64,000 nucleotides of DNA from Pelagibius sp. Alg239-R121 (GCF_947331435.1 NZ_CAMZOF010000004.1:434001-498000); one strand, 5' to 3'. Positions 1 to 9,448 are shown, numbered from the stretch's first letter. The notes: generated from the letters alone by a model not told the origin. Program-made: numbers and translations.

Positions 1-667
1 CTGCCGTGTCAGTGCTGGCAAGCCAATCTTCCCAGGTCGCCCAACCCTGGTTGCGTTTCGTGAGCTGCAGAAACGGCAGACCGCTCCAACTTGAAACCGG
101 CTGGCACAGTACTGCATGATGCTCCTTGGCGAAGGTTGGCGCGCAGACCGGTTGGACCGCTTCCTGGAAGACCTGCACGTAATCCGATGGCGCCTTGTCC
201 AGGAACTCATAAGCAAATGTCACATCGATGCGGGACTCCAGGTGAAGGCCCAGCGTGTCGTACTCGTGGGTCATGATCCGGATCTGGACTTCCCGGCCCA
301 GCGCTGCCTCCAGGGCTTCGTAGCGGGGCATGAGAAAGAGGTGTGAAATCTCGTGCGTGCAGGCGATGGTAATTTCGTCGCCTTCTGTCCAGTTCGAGAT
401 GACCGCCGCCGCGGCTTGAATCCTGTCCAAGCCCGAAATGACCGCCTGCTGGAAATAAGAGCCCTGGGCGTTAAGAATCACACCTTTCTTATGCCGATCG
501 AAGAGCCTTGCGCCCAGCCGGCCCTCCAGATCCGCGATATGCCGGCTGACGGCCGACTGCGAGGTATTGAGTTCTTGTGCGGCGCGGCTGAAGTTGCCGT
601 GTCGAGCGGCACTTTCGAAGGCGACCAGCGCGCTGGTCGAGGGGACGGAGAAGCGCCGCTTATTCAT
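1..667 (-). CDS. LysR-family transcriptional regulator, partial (C-terminus beyond window)
   Basis: Reading the complementary strand from the ATG at 665-667 gives an uninterrupted frame of 222 codons to the window edge. Residues about 9-60 form a LysR winged helix-turn-helix, including ARHGNFSRAAQELNTSQSAV and the following SRHI helix. The effector-binding domain follows and contains QPVCAPTFAKEHH, typical of GcvA-like LysR proteins. Roughly 80 C-terminal residues lie outside the window. The gene is divergent from the sulfonation-type operon at 774-6562, with 106 bp between the starts. By the usual LysR arrangement it probably controls that operon, which is inference. The family call is secure; the effector is unknown. 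Confidence 0.9.
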   Translation of the reverse strand, partial: MNKRRFSVPSTSALVAFESAARHGNFSRAAQELNTSQSAVSRHIADLEGRLGARLFDRHKKGVILNAQGSYFQQAVISGLDRIQAAAAVISNWTEGDEITIACTHEISHLFLMPRYEALEAALGREVQIRIMTHEYDTLGLHLESRIDVTFAYEFLDKAPSDYVQVFQEAVQPVCAPTFAKEHHAVLCQPVSSWSGLPFLQLTKRNQGWATWEDWLASTDTA

Positions 668-773
668 ATCAGAAATGATATCTCATTTATGCTTCGATAG
701 CATTATACAAGATGGTTGGGCGAGTGCAGTCTATACCTAAAACGATCTGTATGACGGTAACTGGAAACAGGGG

Positions 774-1625
774 TTGAAGGTGTCAACTTACGCTAAACCG
801 GAACGCTGGAAGAACCCGGGCAAAAAGCTTTTCCCTCATCAGGTGGGGTTTACCTCACCGCCACACGACTTCGATGCTGCGCCGACCGATTTTTTGCGCA
901 TTGCGCCGGAGACGGTTGGCGCACATGGACGTATGCTGCACGTTCCCGGTTACGCACACGAACTGAGCCAGCGGAAGCATAACTTCCACCTGCTGGAGGA
1001 GTTTGTGGAATGCATGGCAAACAACGGTGCCGACGTCTGCGGCCAGGTCGGCACGAATTGGGTACATGCCTCCGGCACCACGCCCGACGAAATTCGCGGA
1101 TTCTGCGATCGGATCGGTGACACCTACGAGACTCCATTTCACATGGCTGGTCTGTGTCTGGTCGATGGCCTTCGGGAGCTGGGCGCGGAGAAGATTGCGC
1201 TCAATTCGGTTTATTATTGGCCGGATTGGCGCGACGGCATCGCCCGGTTCCTCAGACAGGCTGGATTCAACCTTGTCTATTTCGGCAATTTCGTCGACCT
1301 CGGGCTCTATGAAACGCAGCAGGAGGTCAATGACCTGTCCTGGATCTTCCCAGGCGAGGCGGCCGCGCGCTCGATGCAGCGGCTGGCCGAGCAGGCGCCT
1401 GATGTAGATGCCTACGTGGTCAACGGCATGCCGAACTTCCGGCGTGCTGACGGCCTGCCAGAGCGCATGGTCGCGCGCGAAGTTGAGCTTGAGGCGCTGG
1501 TCGGCAGGCCAATCGTCTCATCCGACAGCGCACTCTACTGGCGTATTTTCAAGACACTCGGTTTGGCGCCTAGGCGTGCACAGGGCCGGCTGCTGTCGAC
1601 GCTTCTCAAAGGGGCGTGCAACTAG
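774..1625 (+). CDS. Asp/Glu racemase / maleate isomerase-fold protein lacking the usual cysteines
   Basis: The 283-residue product resembles maleate cis-trans isomerases and arylmalonate decarboxylases in its second half: a GLRELGAEKIALNSVYYWP segment (repeat of the two-lobed fold), AYVVNGMPNFR, and a C-terminal IVSSDSALYWRIFKTLGL segment. Those enzymes normally use two catalytic cysteines, one in a YACxx-like loop and one in a SCC/GCT-like loop. Here the matching loops read QVGTNWVHASG and VVNGMPN, with no cysteine. The chemistry is therefore probably different, or the protein is not an enzyme. The start is a TTG at 774; a GTG at 780 is equally possible, and no ATG is available. The gene lies 12 bp before the sulfotransferase gene and appears to lead the operon. 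Confidence 0.65.
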   Translation: MKVSTYAKPERWKNPGKKLFPHQVGFTSPPHDFDAAPTDFLRIAPETVGAHGRMLHVPGYAHELSQRKHNFHLLEEFVECMANNGADVCGQVGTNWVHASGTTPDEIRGFCDRIGDTYETPFHMAGLCLVDGLRELGAEKIALNSVYYWPDWRDGIARFLRQAGFNLVYFGNFVDLGLYETQQEVNDLSWIFPGEAAARSMQRLAEQAPDVDAYVVNGMPNFRRADGLPERMVAREVELEALVGRPIVSSDSALYWRIFKTLGLAPRRAQGRLLSTLLKGACN

Positions 1626-1637
1626 GGGAACCTCGAG

Positions 1638-2393
1638 ATGAATAAAATCTTCGTACTCTGGGCCGTGCCTCGTTCCACTTCGACCGCCTTTGAATGGATG
1701 ATGCGCCAGCGAGGTGATATGGAATGCCTTCATGAACCTTTCGGCGAGGCCTGGTATCAGGGTGAAGAGCCACTTTGGCCGCGCGTAACTGACGACAGTC
1801 TTCGTACGCCGGGCCTCACACTGGACTCCGTGCTGCACAATATAAAAGCGTTGGCCGAGGAGGGGCCGGTCTTCTCCAAGGACTTCCCGCATTACGTCGA
1901 CCATCTCTGGAGTGATGAGTTGCTCCTGCTCTTCGACCATTCCTTTCTGATCCGCGATCCGGCTAAGACAATCTCCTCCATGTATAGCAAGTGGCCGGAC
2001 TTCCATCCCAAGGAGGTGGGCTTCGTCGAACAGCGCGCCTTGTTCGACCGGCTCTGTGACAAGTTTGGGGCGGCTCCACCTGTGCTCGACAGTGACGATC
2101 TGCTGGAAGACCCGAGAAGCATGGTGCAGTCTTGGTGTCGTGCGGTGGGCATTCCCTTCATTTCTGAGGCGTTGAGCTGGGAACCCGGTGCGCGCGATGA
2201 AGTCAGTTGGTGGGACGGCGGGTCCTTTCATGCGAACTTGCGGAACTCAGACGGTCTGAAGCCGCAAAAGCGCAGGTACGTCGAGATCGGCAGCCTGCCT
2301 GACCGGGTGAAAGAGGTTTATGAAGACAGTCTGCCCCATTATAAGCACCTGCATGCGCACCGGCTGAAGGCATCTGTGGTCACGAGCCGGTAG
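1638..2393 (+). CDS. PAPS-dependent sulfotransferase family protein
   Basis: This 251-residue cytosolic protein has the signature of sulfotransferases that move a sulfonate group from 3'-phosphoadenylyl sulfate (PAPS) to an acceptor. The N-terminal 5'-phosphosulfate loop is [14 protein letters not shown] (residues 7-20) and the 3'-phosphate loop is [12 protein letters not shown] (about 105-116). SKDFPHY near residue 80 occupies the strand that carries a catalytic residue in related enzymes. A GGGGAA ribosome site precedes the ATG. The next two genes make PAPS from sulfate and ATP, so a biosynthetic sulfonation role is well supported. The acceptor cannot be read from the sequence; a small metabolite or lipid is likely given the short single-domain form. 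Confidence 0.8.
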   Translation: MNKIFVLWAVPRSTSTAFEWMMRQRGDMECLHEPFGEAWYQGEEPLWPRVTDDSLRTPGLTLDSVLHNIKALAEEGPVFSKDFPHYVDHLWSDELLLLFDHSFLIRDPAKTISSMYSKWPDFHPKEVGFVEQRALFDRLCDKFGAAPPVLDSDDLLEDPRSMVQSWCRAVGIPFISEALSWEPGARDEVSWWDGGSFHANLRNSDGLKPQKRRYVEIGSLPDRVKEVYEDSLPHYKHLHAHRLKASVVTSR

Positions 2394-2413
2394 GAAAAAC
2401 AAACGCGAGTGCC

Positions 2414-3316
2414 ATGCAGTCTCTCTCTCACCTGGATCGGTTGGAAGCTGAAAGCATCCACATTATCCGCGAAGTGGCGGCCGAGTTCCGCAACCCGGTC
2501 ATGCTCTATTCGATCGGCAAGGATTCTGCCGTGATGCTGCATTTGGCCATGAAAGCCTTTGCGCCGGGCAAGCCGCCTTTTCCGCTGCTGCACGTGGATA
2601 CGACGTGGAAGTTCCGGGAGATGATCGCCTTCCGGGATGAAATGACTGCACGGCTTGGCCTCGATCTGATCGTGCACGTCAATCAGGATGGCGTCGCGCG
2701 GGGTATAGGTCCCATCTCCCACGGCTCCAAGCTTCACACTGACGTCATGAAAACCGAAGGCCTGAAGCAGGCGCTGGATGCACATGGCTTTGACGCCGCA
2801 TTCGGCGGTGCACGGCGTGACGAGGAAAAATCCCGCGCCAAGGAACGGGTATTTTCCTTCCGCTCAAAAGCCCATCGCTGGGATCCAAAAGCCCAGCGCC
2901 CGGAACTCTGGAACCTCTACAACACCCGCGTCGCACCGGGCGAGAGCGTCCGCGTCTTCCCGCTGTCCAACTGGACCGAGCTTGACGTCTGGCAATACAT
3001 CCACCGCGAAGAAATCCCCTTGGTACCGCTGTATTTTGCCGCCCCTCGGCCCGTGGTGACGCGCGACGGAGTTCTGGTGATGGTGGATGACGATCGACTG
3101 CCGCTGGAGCCCGGCGAAGTTCCGGAGGACAAGCTGGTCCGTTTCCGCACCCTGGGCTGCTATCCGCTCACCGGTGCGATGGAATCCACGGCCTCCACCG
3201 TATCTGAGATCATCCTGGAGCTGCTGCAAAGCCGGGCGTCGGAACGGCAGGGGCGCGTGATCGATCAGGATCAGATCGGGTCCATGGAAAAGAAGAAACA
3301 GGAAGGCTATTTCTGA
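2414..3316 (+). CDS. cysD: Sulfate adenylyltransferase subunit 2 (CysD)
   Basis: The 300-residue product is full length for CysD, the ATP pyrophosphatase-type subunit that adenylates sulfate to APS. The PP-loop motif is [11 protein letters not shown] near residue 33, followed by the family segments [29 protein letters not shown] and [11 protein letters not shown], and it ends in the usual KKQEGYF tail. Its stop codon overlaps the start of the CysN-CysC gene in a TGATG arrangement at 3314-3318, so the two are translationally coupled. Together with the upstream sulfotransferase it supplies activated sulfate. No PAPS reductase or sulfite reductase gene is nearby, which favours sulfonation over assimilation as the local purpose. 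Confidence 0.96.
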   Translation: MQSLSHLDRLEAESIHIIREVAAEFRNPVMLYSIGKDSAVMLHLAMKAFAPGKPPFPLLHVDTTWKFREMIAFRDEMTARLGLDLIVHVNQDGVARGIGPISHGSKLHTDVMKTEGLKQALDAHGFDAAFGGARRDEEKSRAKERVFSFRSKAHRWDPKAQRPELWNLYNTRVAPGESVRVFPLSNWTELDVWQYIHREEIPLVPLYFAAPRPVVTRDGVLVMVDDDRLPLEPGEVPEDKLVRFRTLGCYPLTGAMESTASTVSEIILELLQSRASERQGRVIDQDQIGSMEKKKQEGYF

Positions 3317-5211
3317 TGGCCATGTCTGACACAGTCGACATTGAGAGCTTCCTCTCTGCGCAGGACGCCAAGGATCAACTGCGCTTCATTACCTGCGGGT
3401 CGGTCGACGACGGGAAATCGACCCTTCTCGGCCGCCTGCTGTACGATTCCAAGACCGTGTTCGAGGATCAGCTCTCCGCCACCGAGGGCGAAAGCAAGAA
3501 GTACGGTACCCAAGGCGACGAAGTCGACCTCGCTTTGCTCGTGGACGGACTGCAGGCTGAACGCGAACAGGGCATCACTATCGATGTTGCCTACCGTTAC
3601 TTCGAAACCGACAAGCGCAAGTTCATAGCCGCCGATACACCAGGCCACGAACAATACACCCGCAACATGGCAACCGGCGCTTCGACCGCCGATCTGGCGG
3701 TCATCCTGATCGATGCCCGAAAAGGCGTACTGACCCAAACGCGGCGTCATTCCTACATTGTTTCCCTGCTCGGCATCCGTCACGTCATTCTGGCGGTGAA
3801 CAAGATGGATCTGGTGAAGTACGATTCCTCCAGGTTTGAAACGATCGTCGAAGACTATCTTGCGTTCGCGCGACAACTGAAACTTGACGACGTTCACGCC
3901 ATCCCGCTCTCCGCTTTGACTGGAGAGAATGTATTTGCTGCGGGCAGTGAAATGGGCTGGTACAGCGGTCCCTCGCTCATGACTCTCCTGGAAGAGATCG
4001 AAGTTCATGACGACCGCTCAAGTGTCGAGGCCGCGAAGTCCTTCCGGCTGCCCGTGCAGTGGGTCAACCGCCCCAGTCAAGACTTCCGCGGGTTTAGCGG
4101 CACGGTCTCGTCCGGCAGCGTTTCGGTTGGCGGACAAATTCTGGCCAGTCTTTCCGGTAAGGCGTCCAGGGTGAAACGGATTGTCGGCCCAGCGGGTGAT
4201 CTTGAACAAGCAGTCGCCGGGCAGGCGGTAACGGTCCTGTTGGAAGACGAAATCGATATCAGCCGCGGTGACCTTCTGGCCGATCCGGAGGCTCCGCCGG
4301 AAGTGGTCGATCAATTTGCCGCGCATGTCATCTGGATGGACAACGAAGCGATGCTCCCCGAGCGCACTTACGTAGCGCGCTTTGTTTGCGGCCAGGCCGT
4401 CGCTCGCGTGACCGATCTGGTCCATCAAATCGATGTAAATACACTGGACCATCTCGCAGCCAAAACCCTGGGTTTAAACGAAGTGGGCTACTGCAAAATA
4501 GCGGTCGACCAGGCTGTCGCCTTCGACGCTTATAGCGACAATCGCCAGACCGGTGCCTTTATCCTGGTCGACAAGTTCACCAACGCCACGGTTGCTGCAG
4601 GGATGGTCGATTTTGCGCTTCGGCGTGCCAGCAATATCGAATGGCACGACATGAAGATCGACAAGGCTGCACGATCAGCGATCAATGCGCAAAAACCGCG
4701 TGTGTTGTGGTTTACCGGTTTGTCAGGTTCGGGAAAGTCGACCGTCGCCGACCGTCTCGAGCAGAAACTTCATGCCATGGGCCGGCGCACCTACCTGCTC
4801 GATGGCGATAACGTCCGTCACGGTCTGAACAAGGACCTCGGCTTTACCGATCAGGACCGCGTGGAGAACATCCGCCGGGTCGCGGAGGTCGCCAAGCTGA
4901 TGGTGGATGCCGGACTCATCGTGCTGGCCTCCTTCATTTCACCGTTCCGGTCCGAGCGGCAAATGGCGCGTGCGCTGATGGAGGAGGGCGAGTTCATCGA
5001 AGTCTTTGTCGATACGCCGATCGAGATCTGCGAACAACGGGACCCCAAGGGCCTCTACAAGAAAGCCCGCGCCGGTGAGCTTAAGAATTTCACCGGTATC
5101 GATTCCGATTACGAGATTCCCGAAAATGCGGAGCTCGTCCTAAAAAGCGGCGAAATCGCTCCTGAAGTACTGGCTGACCAAATTATTGCGTATCTGGAAA
5201 GGCACCAGTGA
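3316..5211 (+). CDS. cysNC: Bifunctional sulfate adenylyltransferase GTPase subunit / APS kinase (CysN-CysC fusion)
   Basis: The 631-residue protein has two parts. Residues about 20-450 are CysN, an elongation-factor-like GTPase that drives sulfate adenylation: G1 is GSVDDGKST (28-36), with [12 protein letters not shown] and NKMD downstream. From about residue 455 it is an APS kinase, with P-loop GLSGSGKST at 468-476 and the [10 protein letters not shown] motif, which phosphorylates APS to PAPS. The fusion is common in proteobacteria. A second ATG two codons downstream (MSDTVD) could be the true start. The pair CysD/CysNC produces PAPS, the donor for the sulfotransferase encoded upstream. Confidence 0.96.
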   Translation: MAMSDTVDIESFLSAQDAKDQLRFITCGSVDDGKSTLLGRLLYDSKTVFEDQLSATEGESKKYGTQGDEVDLALLVDGLQAEREQGITIDVAYRYFETDKRKFIAADTPGHEQYTRNMATGASTADLAVILIDARKGVLTQTRRHSYIVSLLGIRHVILAVNKMDLVKYDSSRFETIVEDYLAFARQLKLDDVHAIPLSALTGENVFAAGSEMGWYSGPSLMTLLEEIEVHDDRSSVEAAKSFRLPVQWVNRPSQDFRGFSGTVSSGSVSVGGQILASLSGKASRVKRIVGPAGDLEQAVAGQAVTVLLEDEIDISRGDLLADPEAPPEVVDQFAAHVIWMDNEAMLPERTYVARFVCGQAVARVTDLVHQIDVNTLDHLAAKTLGLNEVGYCKIAVDQAVAFDAYSDNRQTGAFILVDKFTNATVAAGMVDFALRRASNIEWHDMKIDKAARSAINAQKPRVLWFTGLSGSGKSTVADRLEQKLHAMGRRTYLLDGDNVRHGLNKDLGFTDQDRVENIRRVAEVAKLMVDAGLIVLASFISPFRSERQMARALMEEGEFIEVFVDTPIEICEQRDPKGLYKKARAGELKNFTGIDSDYEIPENAELVLKSGEIAPEVLADQIIAYLERHQ

Positions 5212-5326
5212 AAACAGGTCATCGTTGACCCGGGCGGTCTTGCGATAGAGGGTTTCGGCCAGCGGCGTTGCATCATCATTTGACCAGCGCCTGTCGAATT
5301 CATGAAAAATTGAGGGTGCTGGCCGC

Positions 5327-6562
5327 ATGAGCAATAAAACAGCTACGAGCATCTCTGAGGTCGTCACCAGCGGCCTCTGTATCAACTGCGGTCTTTGTGA
5401 AGCCGTGACGCGTGGACGCGTTCGCATGGTGATGACCGACTACGGATCATTGCGCCCGACCCCCGCGGATGACTTCACCGGGGAAGAACAAGCCCGGCTT
5501 CTGTCCGCCTGTCCTGGTGTGACCGTCAGTCCGCGCGCGTTCGGCGAGAGTGAGCCCGATCCTATCTGGGGGCAGCACAGCAGTATGCGCTATGCCTGGG
5601 CCGGTCATCAGGACGTGCGCTTTCGGGCCGCCACCGGGGGAGCGCTGACGGCGCTGGCACTGCATCTCGTCAAGTCGGGCAAGGTCGCTTTCGTCCTGCA
5701 CGTCGTTGCCGACCCCGATCAGCCCATGCGCAGCCGCTGGACAATCAGCAGGACGCCCTATGACGTGGTTTCGGGCGCGGGCTCGCGGTACGGCCCTGTG
5801 GCCCCGTTGGCGGGTTTCATGAGCGCGCTCGAGCGGAGTGAACCCTTCGCGGTCGTTGCCAAACCTTGCGATCTGAACGCTGTACATAATCTTTCGAAGA
5901 GTGATCCTCGGGTCGATGCCCTCTGCATCTACCGGCTGGCGATGGTCTGCGGCGGACAATCGCGGCTGAAAAAATCGCAGGAGCTTTTGCGCGAGTTCGG
6001 AATCGAAGAGCAGGAGGTCAGTGTTTTTCGCTATCGGGGATATGGCAACCCTGGCCTGACCCGCGTGGAGACACGCGATGGCCGGGCTTTCGAAAAGACC
6101 TACCTGGATCTTTGGGCAGACGAGGCAGGGTGGCAGTTGGAGACCCGCTGCAAGCTCTGCCCCGATGCATTGGGCGAGGCAAGCGACGTTGCCGCGGCTG
6201 ATGTCTGGCCGGGCGGCGGTCCCACTGGTGAAGATGCCGGTTTCAACGGAATCATCGTCCGGTCGCCTGCGGGGGAGGCCTTGGTTGAAGCTGCTGCCGC
6301 GTCCGGGGACCTCATCCTGGGAGATGCCATTACGCCACGGCAGTTCGACGATCTGCAGCCGCATCAAGTCCGTAAGAAAAAGGCACTGAAGTCAAGATAT
6401 GAAGGTCTCCAGCATGCCGGTTTTCCAGCACCGCAGACCGATGGCCTGCGGATCGAGGCGCTCGGGCAAGCGCTCGATCAGGCACAGAGCCAGGCTGAAT
6501 TCGACGGGACGGTCAAACGCGCCAGGGAAGGGCGCTTCTCAGAACCTATGCCTGAAGTCTGA
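5327..6562 (+). CDS. Coenzyme F420 hydrogenase/dehydrogenase beta-subunit (FrhB) family protein
   Basis: The 411-residue protein belongs to the FrhB family of FAD and iron-sulfur proteins. An N-terminal cluster motif CINCGLC (residues 18-24) followed by CP at 62-63 can bind a 4Fe-4S cluster. The core has the family segments FRAATGGALTALALHLV and AVVAKPCDLNAV, and a second Cys pair in RCKLCPDALGEASDVAAADVW. Bacterial relatives include reductases of unsaturated cyclic substrates and proteins found in polysaccharide loci; none fixes a substrate here. It lies 115 bp after cysNC on the same strand, and its membership of the sulfonation operon is likely but not certain. It ends convergent to the enolase-type gene. 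Confidence 0.75.
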   Translation: MSNKTATSISEVVTSGLCINCGLCEAVTRGRVRMVMTDYGSLRPTPADDFTGEEQARLLSACPGVTVSPRAFGESEPDPIWGQHSSMRYAWAGHQDVRFRAATGGALTALALHLVKSGKVAFVLHVVADPDQPMRSRWTISRTPYDVVSGAGSRYGPVAPLAGFMSALERSEPFAVVAKPCDLNAVHNLSKSDPRVDALCIYRLAMVCGGQSRLKKSQELLREFGIEEQEVSVFRYRGYGNPGLTRVETRDGRAFEKTYLDLWADEAGWQLETRCKLCPDALGEASDVAAADVWPGGGPTGEDAGFNGIIVRSPAGEALVEAAAASGDLILGDAITPRQFDDLQPHQVRKKKALKSRYEGLQHAGFPAPQTDGLRIEALGQALDQAQSQAEFDGTVKRAREGRFSEPMPEV

Positions 6563-6630
6563 GCGTTTTTTCCTGAACCAGAAAAACGTGAATTCTTCTG
6601 TTAATCAGGTGGTTAGTGGACAATTAGATC

Positions 6631-7752
6631 TTAATCGTAAGTTTCTTTTGGTGCGCCCAAGACGCTGAGATCAGGTGTGACACCCAGACCGGGCAGCTTG
6701 GGCGCAAGGACGCCGCCGTGTTCGACCGGGGCGTCGAAAGCGGCGGTTTCGATTGAAACCATATCCCGGCAATCCAGAATACAACGCAGGCTTTGTTCGG
6801 GCACGGTCTGACCCAGATGCACAATGCCGGCGAACGCGATTGCAGAACCCACCGTGTCCTGTACGCTGATGCTCAATCCTGCCGCGAGGCAAATATCACG
6901 ATGCCGCCGGCCGTGGGTGAGGCCACCGTTTTTGGATATCTTCAGTCCGATTCCATCCGCAACATCCATCGCCACCAGCCGCAAGATGTCTTCATCCGTC
7001 TGAGCGAGTTCGTCCAGAATGATCGGTACGCTGCAGCGTTGGCGCAACGAAAGGGTCTCGCGCCAGGTGGCGCAGGGAGCTTCCAGTACGAAATCGAGAC
7101 CAGCCGGTAGCAAGCGCAGCAAGCGCAGGGCCGTTTCCGGGATCAGTCCGCCGTTGGCATCGACGAGAAAGAACTCACCCGGCTGGCGGTCGGCCAGACA
7201 GGCCGTGATGCGTTCCGCATCCAAAGCAGGGCCACCTTCGCTGTCGAGCGCGCCGATTTTGACCGAGTGACCCCTGTAGCCGCGCGCGCGATGATCGGCA
7301 ACGCGAGCCCGCATATCCTCTGGCGTGCCGGAATAGATCGAGGAGATCGTCGGCATTCGAAATTCCGTACGCCCGCCCAGAAGATCGCAGACCGGCATAC
7401 CGACGGATTTGCCGAAAACATCCCAGCAGGCGACATCGATTGCGGTTTTGGCATGATTGTGACCCAGCAGGGCTTCGTCCATGGCTTCATTGATCCGGTC
7501 GAGCTGACGCGGGTCCCGGCCAAGAAGGTGTGGTGCGATCTCGGCAATACCGGCCCGGGTGCCGCCGGCGTGGGCCGCTATGTACGAGCTTCCAAAGGGC
7601 GTGCTCTCGCCCCAGCCCTCGGTTCCATCGTCGGTGATGACCCGCACGATGGAGGCGTCGAAGCTGCGGTATTCCCGTCCACCCGACAGTTTGTAGAGTC
7701 CGCCCGAGTAGGGTAGGTCGATCTGATAGAGTTCAATCTTTGCGATCTTCAC
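6631..7752 (-). CDS. Mandelate racemase / muconate lactonizing enzyme-type enolase superfamily protein
   Basis: The 373-residue protein has the enolase-superfamily two-domain layout: an N-terminal capping domain and a barrel with VKIG, FLVDANGGL, FVLEAPC, IILDE and GIGLKISKNGG as successive strand ends carrying the general base and metal ligands. N-terminal segments (GWGESTPFGSSY, GHNHAKTAIDVACWD) resemble hydroxyproline-betaine epimerase and cis-3-hydroxyproline dehydratase relatives. The position before VK in the KxK-type motif is Ser rather than Lys, as in some racemase or dehydratase subgroups. Its start overlaps the end of the upstream MDR gene by 4 bp, so it is the last gene of a TetR-controlled operon. 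The exact substrate is unknown; an amino-acid or betaine derivative is a reasonable guess. Confidence 0.8.
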   Translation of the reverse strand: MKIAKIELYQIDLPYSGGLYKLSGGREYRSFDASIVRVITDDGTEGWGESTPFGSSYIAAHAGGTRAGIAEIAPHLLGRDPRQLDRINEAMDEALLGHNHAKTAIDVACWDVFGKSVGMPVCDLLGGRTEFRMPTISSIYSGTPEDMRARVADHRARGYRGHSVKIGALDSEGGPALDAERITACLADRQPGEFFLVDANGGLIPETALRLLRLLPAGLDFVLEAPCATWRETLSLRQRCSVPIILDELAQTDEDILRLVAMDVADGIGLKISKNGGLTHGRRHRDICLAAGLSISVQDTVGSAIAFAGIVHLGQTVPEQSLRCILDCRDMVSIETAAFDAPVEHGGVLAPKLPGLGVTPDLSVLGAPKETYD

Positions 7753-8864
7753 GGCTTCACCGCTGGGGGAATGAGGACCAGTTTGCCGGTGTGTTTCTTG
7801 GCCAGGAAATCCTCCTGCGCCTGCGCGATTTCGGCAAGCGGATAAGTCTTCGCAACAAGAGGACGGATCTCGCCGCGTTCGATATAAGAGATGAGGTTTG
7901 CAAAGACCTCGTCTTCCTGGAAGGTGCAGCCGAACAGCGTCAGGTCTTTCAGATAGAGTGTGCGCACATCGATTTGCGCCAAGGGGCCGGCGATGGCGCC
8001 AGCCGTGGCATAACGCCCGCCACGCACCAGAAGCTCCAGGAACACGGGCCAGCTTTCCCCGGCGACAAGGTCGATCACGACGTCGATGGATTCCCGGCCC
8101 AATTCGGTGAGCAGATCTGCGTTGCGGTCAAGCACGCGGTCCGCACCCAGCGTCAATACCTCCTCGGCCTTGGTTTGCGCGGCAATTGCGATCACCTCAG
8201 CACCACGTCGTTTGGCCAACTGCACGGCCGCAGAACCGACGCCGCCTGATGCGCCGGAGACCAGTACTCGTTCCGCCACAACGCGTTCAACGCCCACCCG
8301 TGCCCGATGCAGCATGTTTTCCGCGGTGGAATAGGCGCAGGGGATCGACGCCAGTTCGTCGTCCGACCAGTCGCAGTTCACCGCGTGAGTTTCTCGAGAT
8401 GGTGCGACGGCGAACTGCGCGAAGCCGCCATCCATTTCCGAGCCGATGGTCCAGCATTCATAGGGGCGGTAATCGACGTAGTGGCGCAGCATATTGCGTA
8501 CCAGCACCCGTTCGCCGACCCGGGCGCGGTCCACGTCATCGCCGACGGCGGCAATGATACCGCAGACGTCGGCCCCCTGAATGCGCGGAAAGGAGAGGGG
8601 GGTTCCCGACCAACTGGCATCCGCGTCATCCGCCTGATCAAAGCCGCTGCCGCCACCGCTGTTCGTGCCTTGGTCGACGGCTTTCGAATACCAGGCGGTG
8701 CGGGTATTGATATCGGTGTTGTTCACGCCTGCTGCCGCAATGCGAATCAGCACCTCGTCAGCCTTGGGTCGCGGCACGGGAACGTCTTCACGATAGTCCA
8801 GCTTGTCGAGCCCGCCATGCCCGGTGAGCAGCACTGCGGCCATGGTTTCGGGAACAGCAGTCAT
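7749..8864 (-). CDS. Medium-chain (MDR) zinc-type alcohol dehydrogenase / quinone oxidoreductase
   Basis: The 371-residue protein is a medium-chain dehydrogenase. It has a GroES-like N-terminal domain with GVNNTDINTRTAWY and FPRIQGADVCGIIAAVG, and a Rossmann nucleotide-binding segment with VLVSGASGGVGSAAVQLAK. It lacks the usual GHE zinc ligand pattern and looks more like the NADPH:quinone reductase or zinc-independent branch, so it probably reduces or oxidises a carbonyl, quinone or enone with NAD(P)H. Its ATG overlaps the end of the TetR gene and its stop overlaps the enolase-type gene, each by 4 bp. The three genes therefore form a tightly coupled operon. Confidence 0.85.
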   Translation of the reverse strand: MTAVPETMAAVLLTGHGGLDKLDYREDVPVPRPKADEVLIRIAAAGVNNTDINTRTAWYSKAVDQGTNSGGGSGFDQADDADASWSGTPLSFPRIQGADVCGIIAAVGDDVDRARVGERVLVRNMLRHYVDYRPYECWTIGSEMDGGFAQFAVAPSRETHAVNCDWSDDELASIPCAYSTAENMLHRARVGVERVVAERVLVSGASGGVGSAAVQLAKRRGAEVIAIAAQTKAEEVLTLGADRVLDRNADLLTELGRESIDVVIDLVAGESWPVFLELLVRGGRYATAGAIAGPLAQIDVRTLYLKDLTLFGCTFQEDEVFANLISYIERGEIRPLVAKTYPLAEIAQAQEDFLAKKHTGKLVLIPPAVKP

Positions 8865-9418
8865 AGAATTCCTTCCGAGGTCAGTAAAACCCTGGCCAAA
8901 GCAACGGCTGTCTCCGTGGCCTTTTGGGGGCCATTGACGATTGCCGTCATTGTCTGGCCTTCGTGAATGATCGCCAAAGCGTCGGCGAGCGAGCGGAGGT
9001 GAGACTGATCACGGTCCGGCGCGGCAGCCCGCAAACGCTCCAAAAACTTCTTCCGTACTGCAGATTTATGTCTGGCAACTAGGTCACGAAGTGGAGCGTT
9101 CTCCGGATGCGCGGCATAGGCGTTGAGAAAAAGGCAGCCATTGTTGCCGCTGCCTTCCAGCCAGACGCCCAGGCGATGAAACATCTCCAGAATGTCGTCG
9201 CCGTTTTCATCGTCGCCTGCGAGATGCTGCAGGTAGCTTTGATGGCGGTGCTCCAAAGCGCCGCTAACCATTTCTTCGCGCGAGGGGAAGTATTTGTACA
9301 GAGTGCGCAGGCTGACGCCCGCATCGCGGCGCAGAATATCAATTCCCGGCTCGGAGAAGCCTTTGGTTGCAAAGCTCGATGAAAGCCGGGCGGCGATTTT
9401 GTCTTTCAGCTCTGTCAT
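8861..9418 (-). CDS. TetR/AcrR-family transcriptional regulator
   Basis: The 185-residue protein begins with a TetR helix-turn-helix: FATKGFSEPGIDILRRDAG then VSLRTLYKYFPSREEMV. The C-terminal two thirds is a ligand-binding helical domain with LEGSGNNGCLFLNAYAAHP, seen in many TetR proteins next to oxidoreductases. It is the first gene of the TetR/MDR/enolase operon. A near-perfect 20-bp palindrome (9429-9448) lies 10 bp upstream of its start, so autoregulation and substrate-induced derepression of the operon are strongly suggested. The inducer is unknown and is plausibly the substrate of the two enzymes. Confidence 0.92.
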   Translation of the reverse strand: MTELKDKIAARLSSSFATKGFSEPGIDILRRDAGVSLRTLYKYFPSREEMVSGALEHRHQSYLQHLAGDDENGDDILEMFHRLGVWLEGSGNNGCLFLNAYAAHPENAPLRDLVARHKSAVRKKFLERLRAAAPDRDQSHLRSLADALAIIHEGQTMTAIVNGPQKATETAVALARVLLTSEGIL

Positions 9419-9428
9419 AAAAGAAATG

Positions 9429-9448
9429 GTAGAACGATCATTCTACCT
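9429..9448. promoter_or_regulatory. Palindromic operator for the adjacent TetR regulator
   Basis: GGTAGAACGATCATTCTACC is an inverted repeat with 18 of 20 positions symmetric: arms GGTAGAA and TTCTACC around a GATC-containing centre. It lies 10 bp upstream of the TetR start codon, where a repressor would overlap the promoter. The length and spacing fit TetR operators. Binding is inferred from position and symmetry. Confidence 0.8.

Noticed and set aside
6564-6588. CGTTTTT/AAAAACG inverted repeat after the FrhB gene as a terminator
   Set aside because: Arms are only seven A/T-rich pairs with a long loop; too weak to list as a terminator although it lies between convergent genes.
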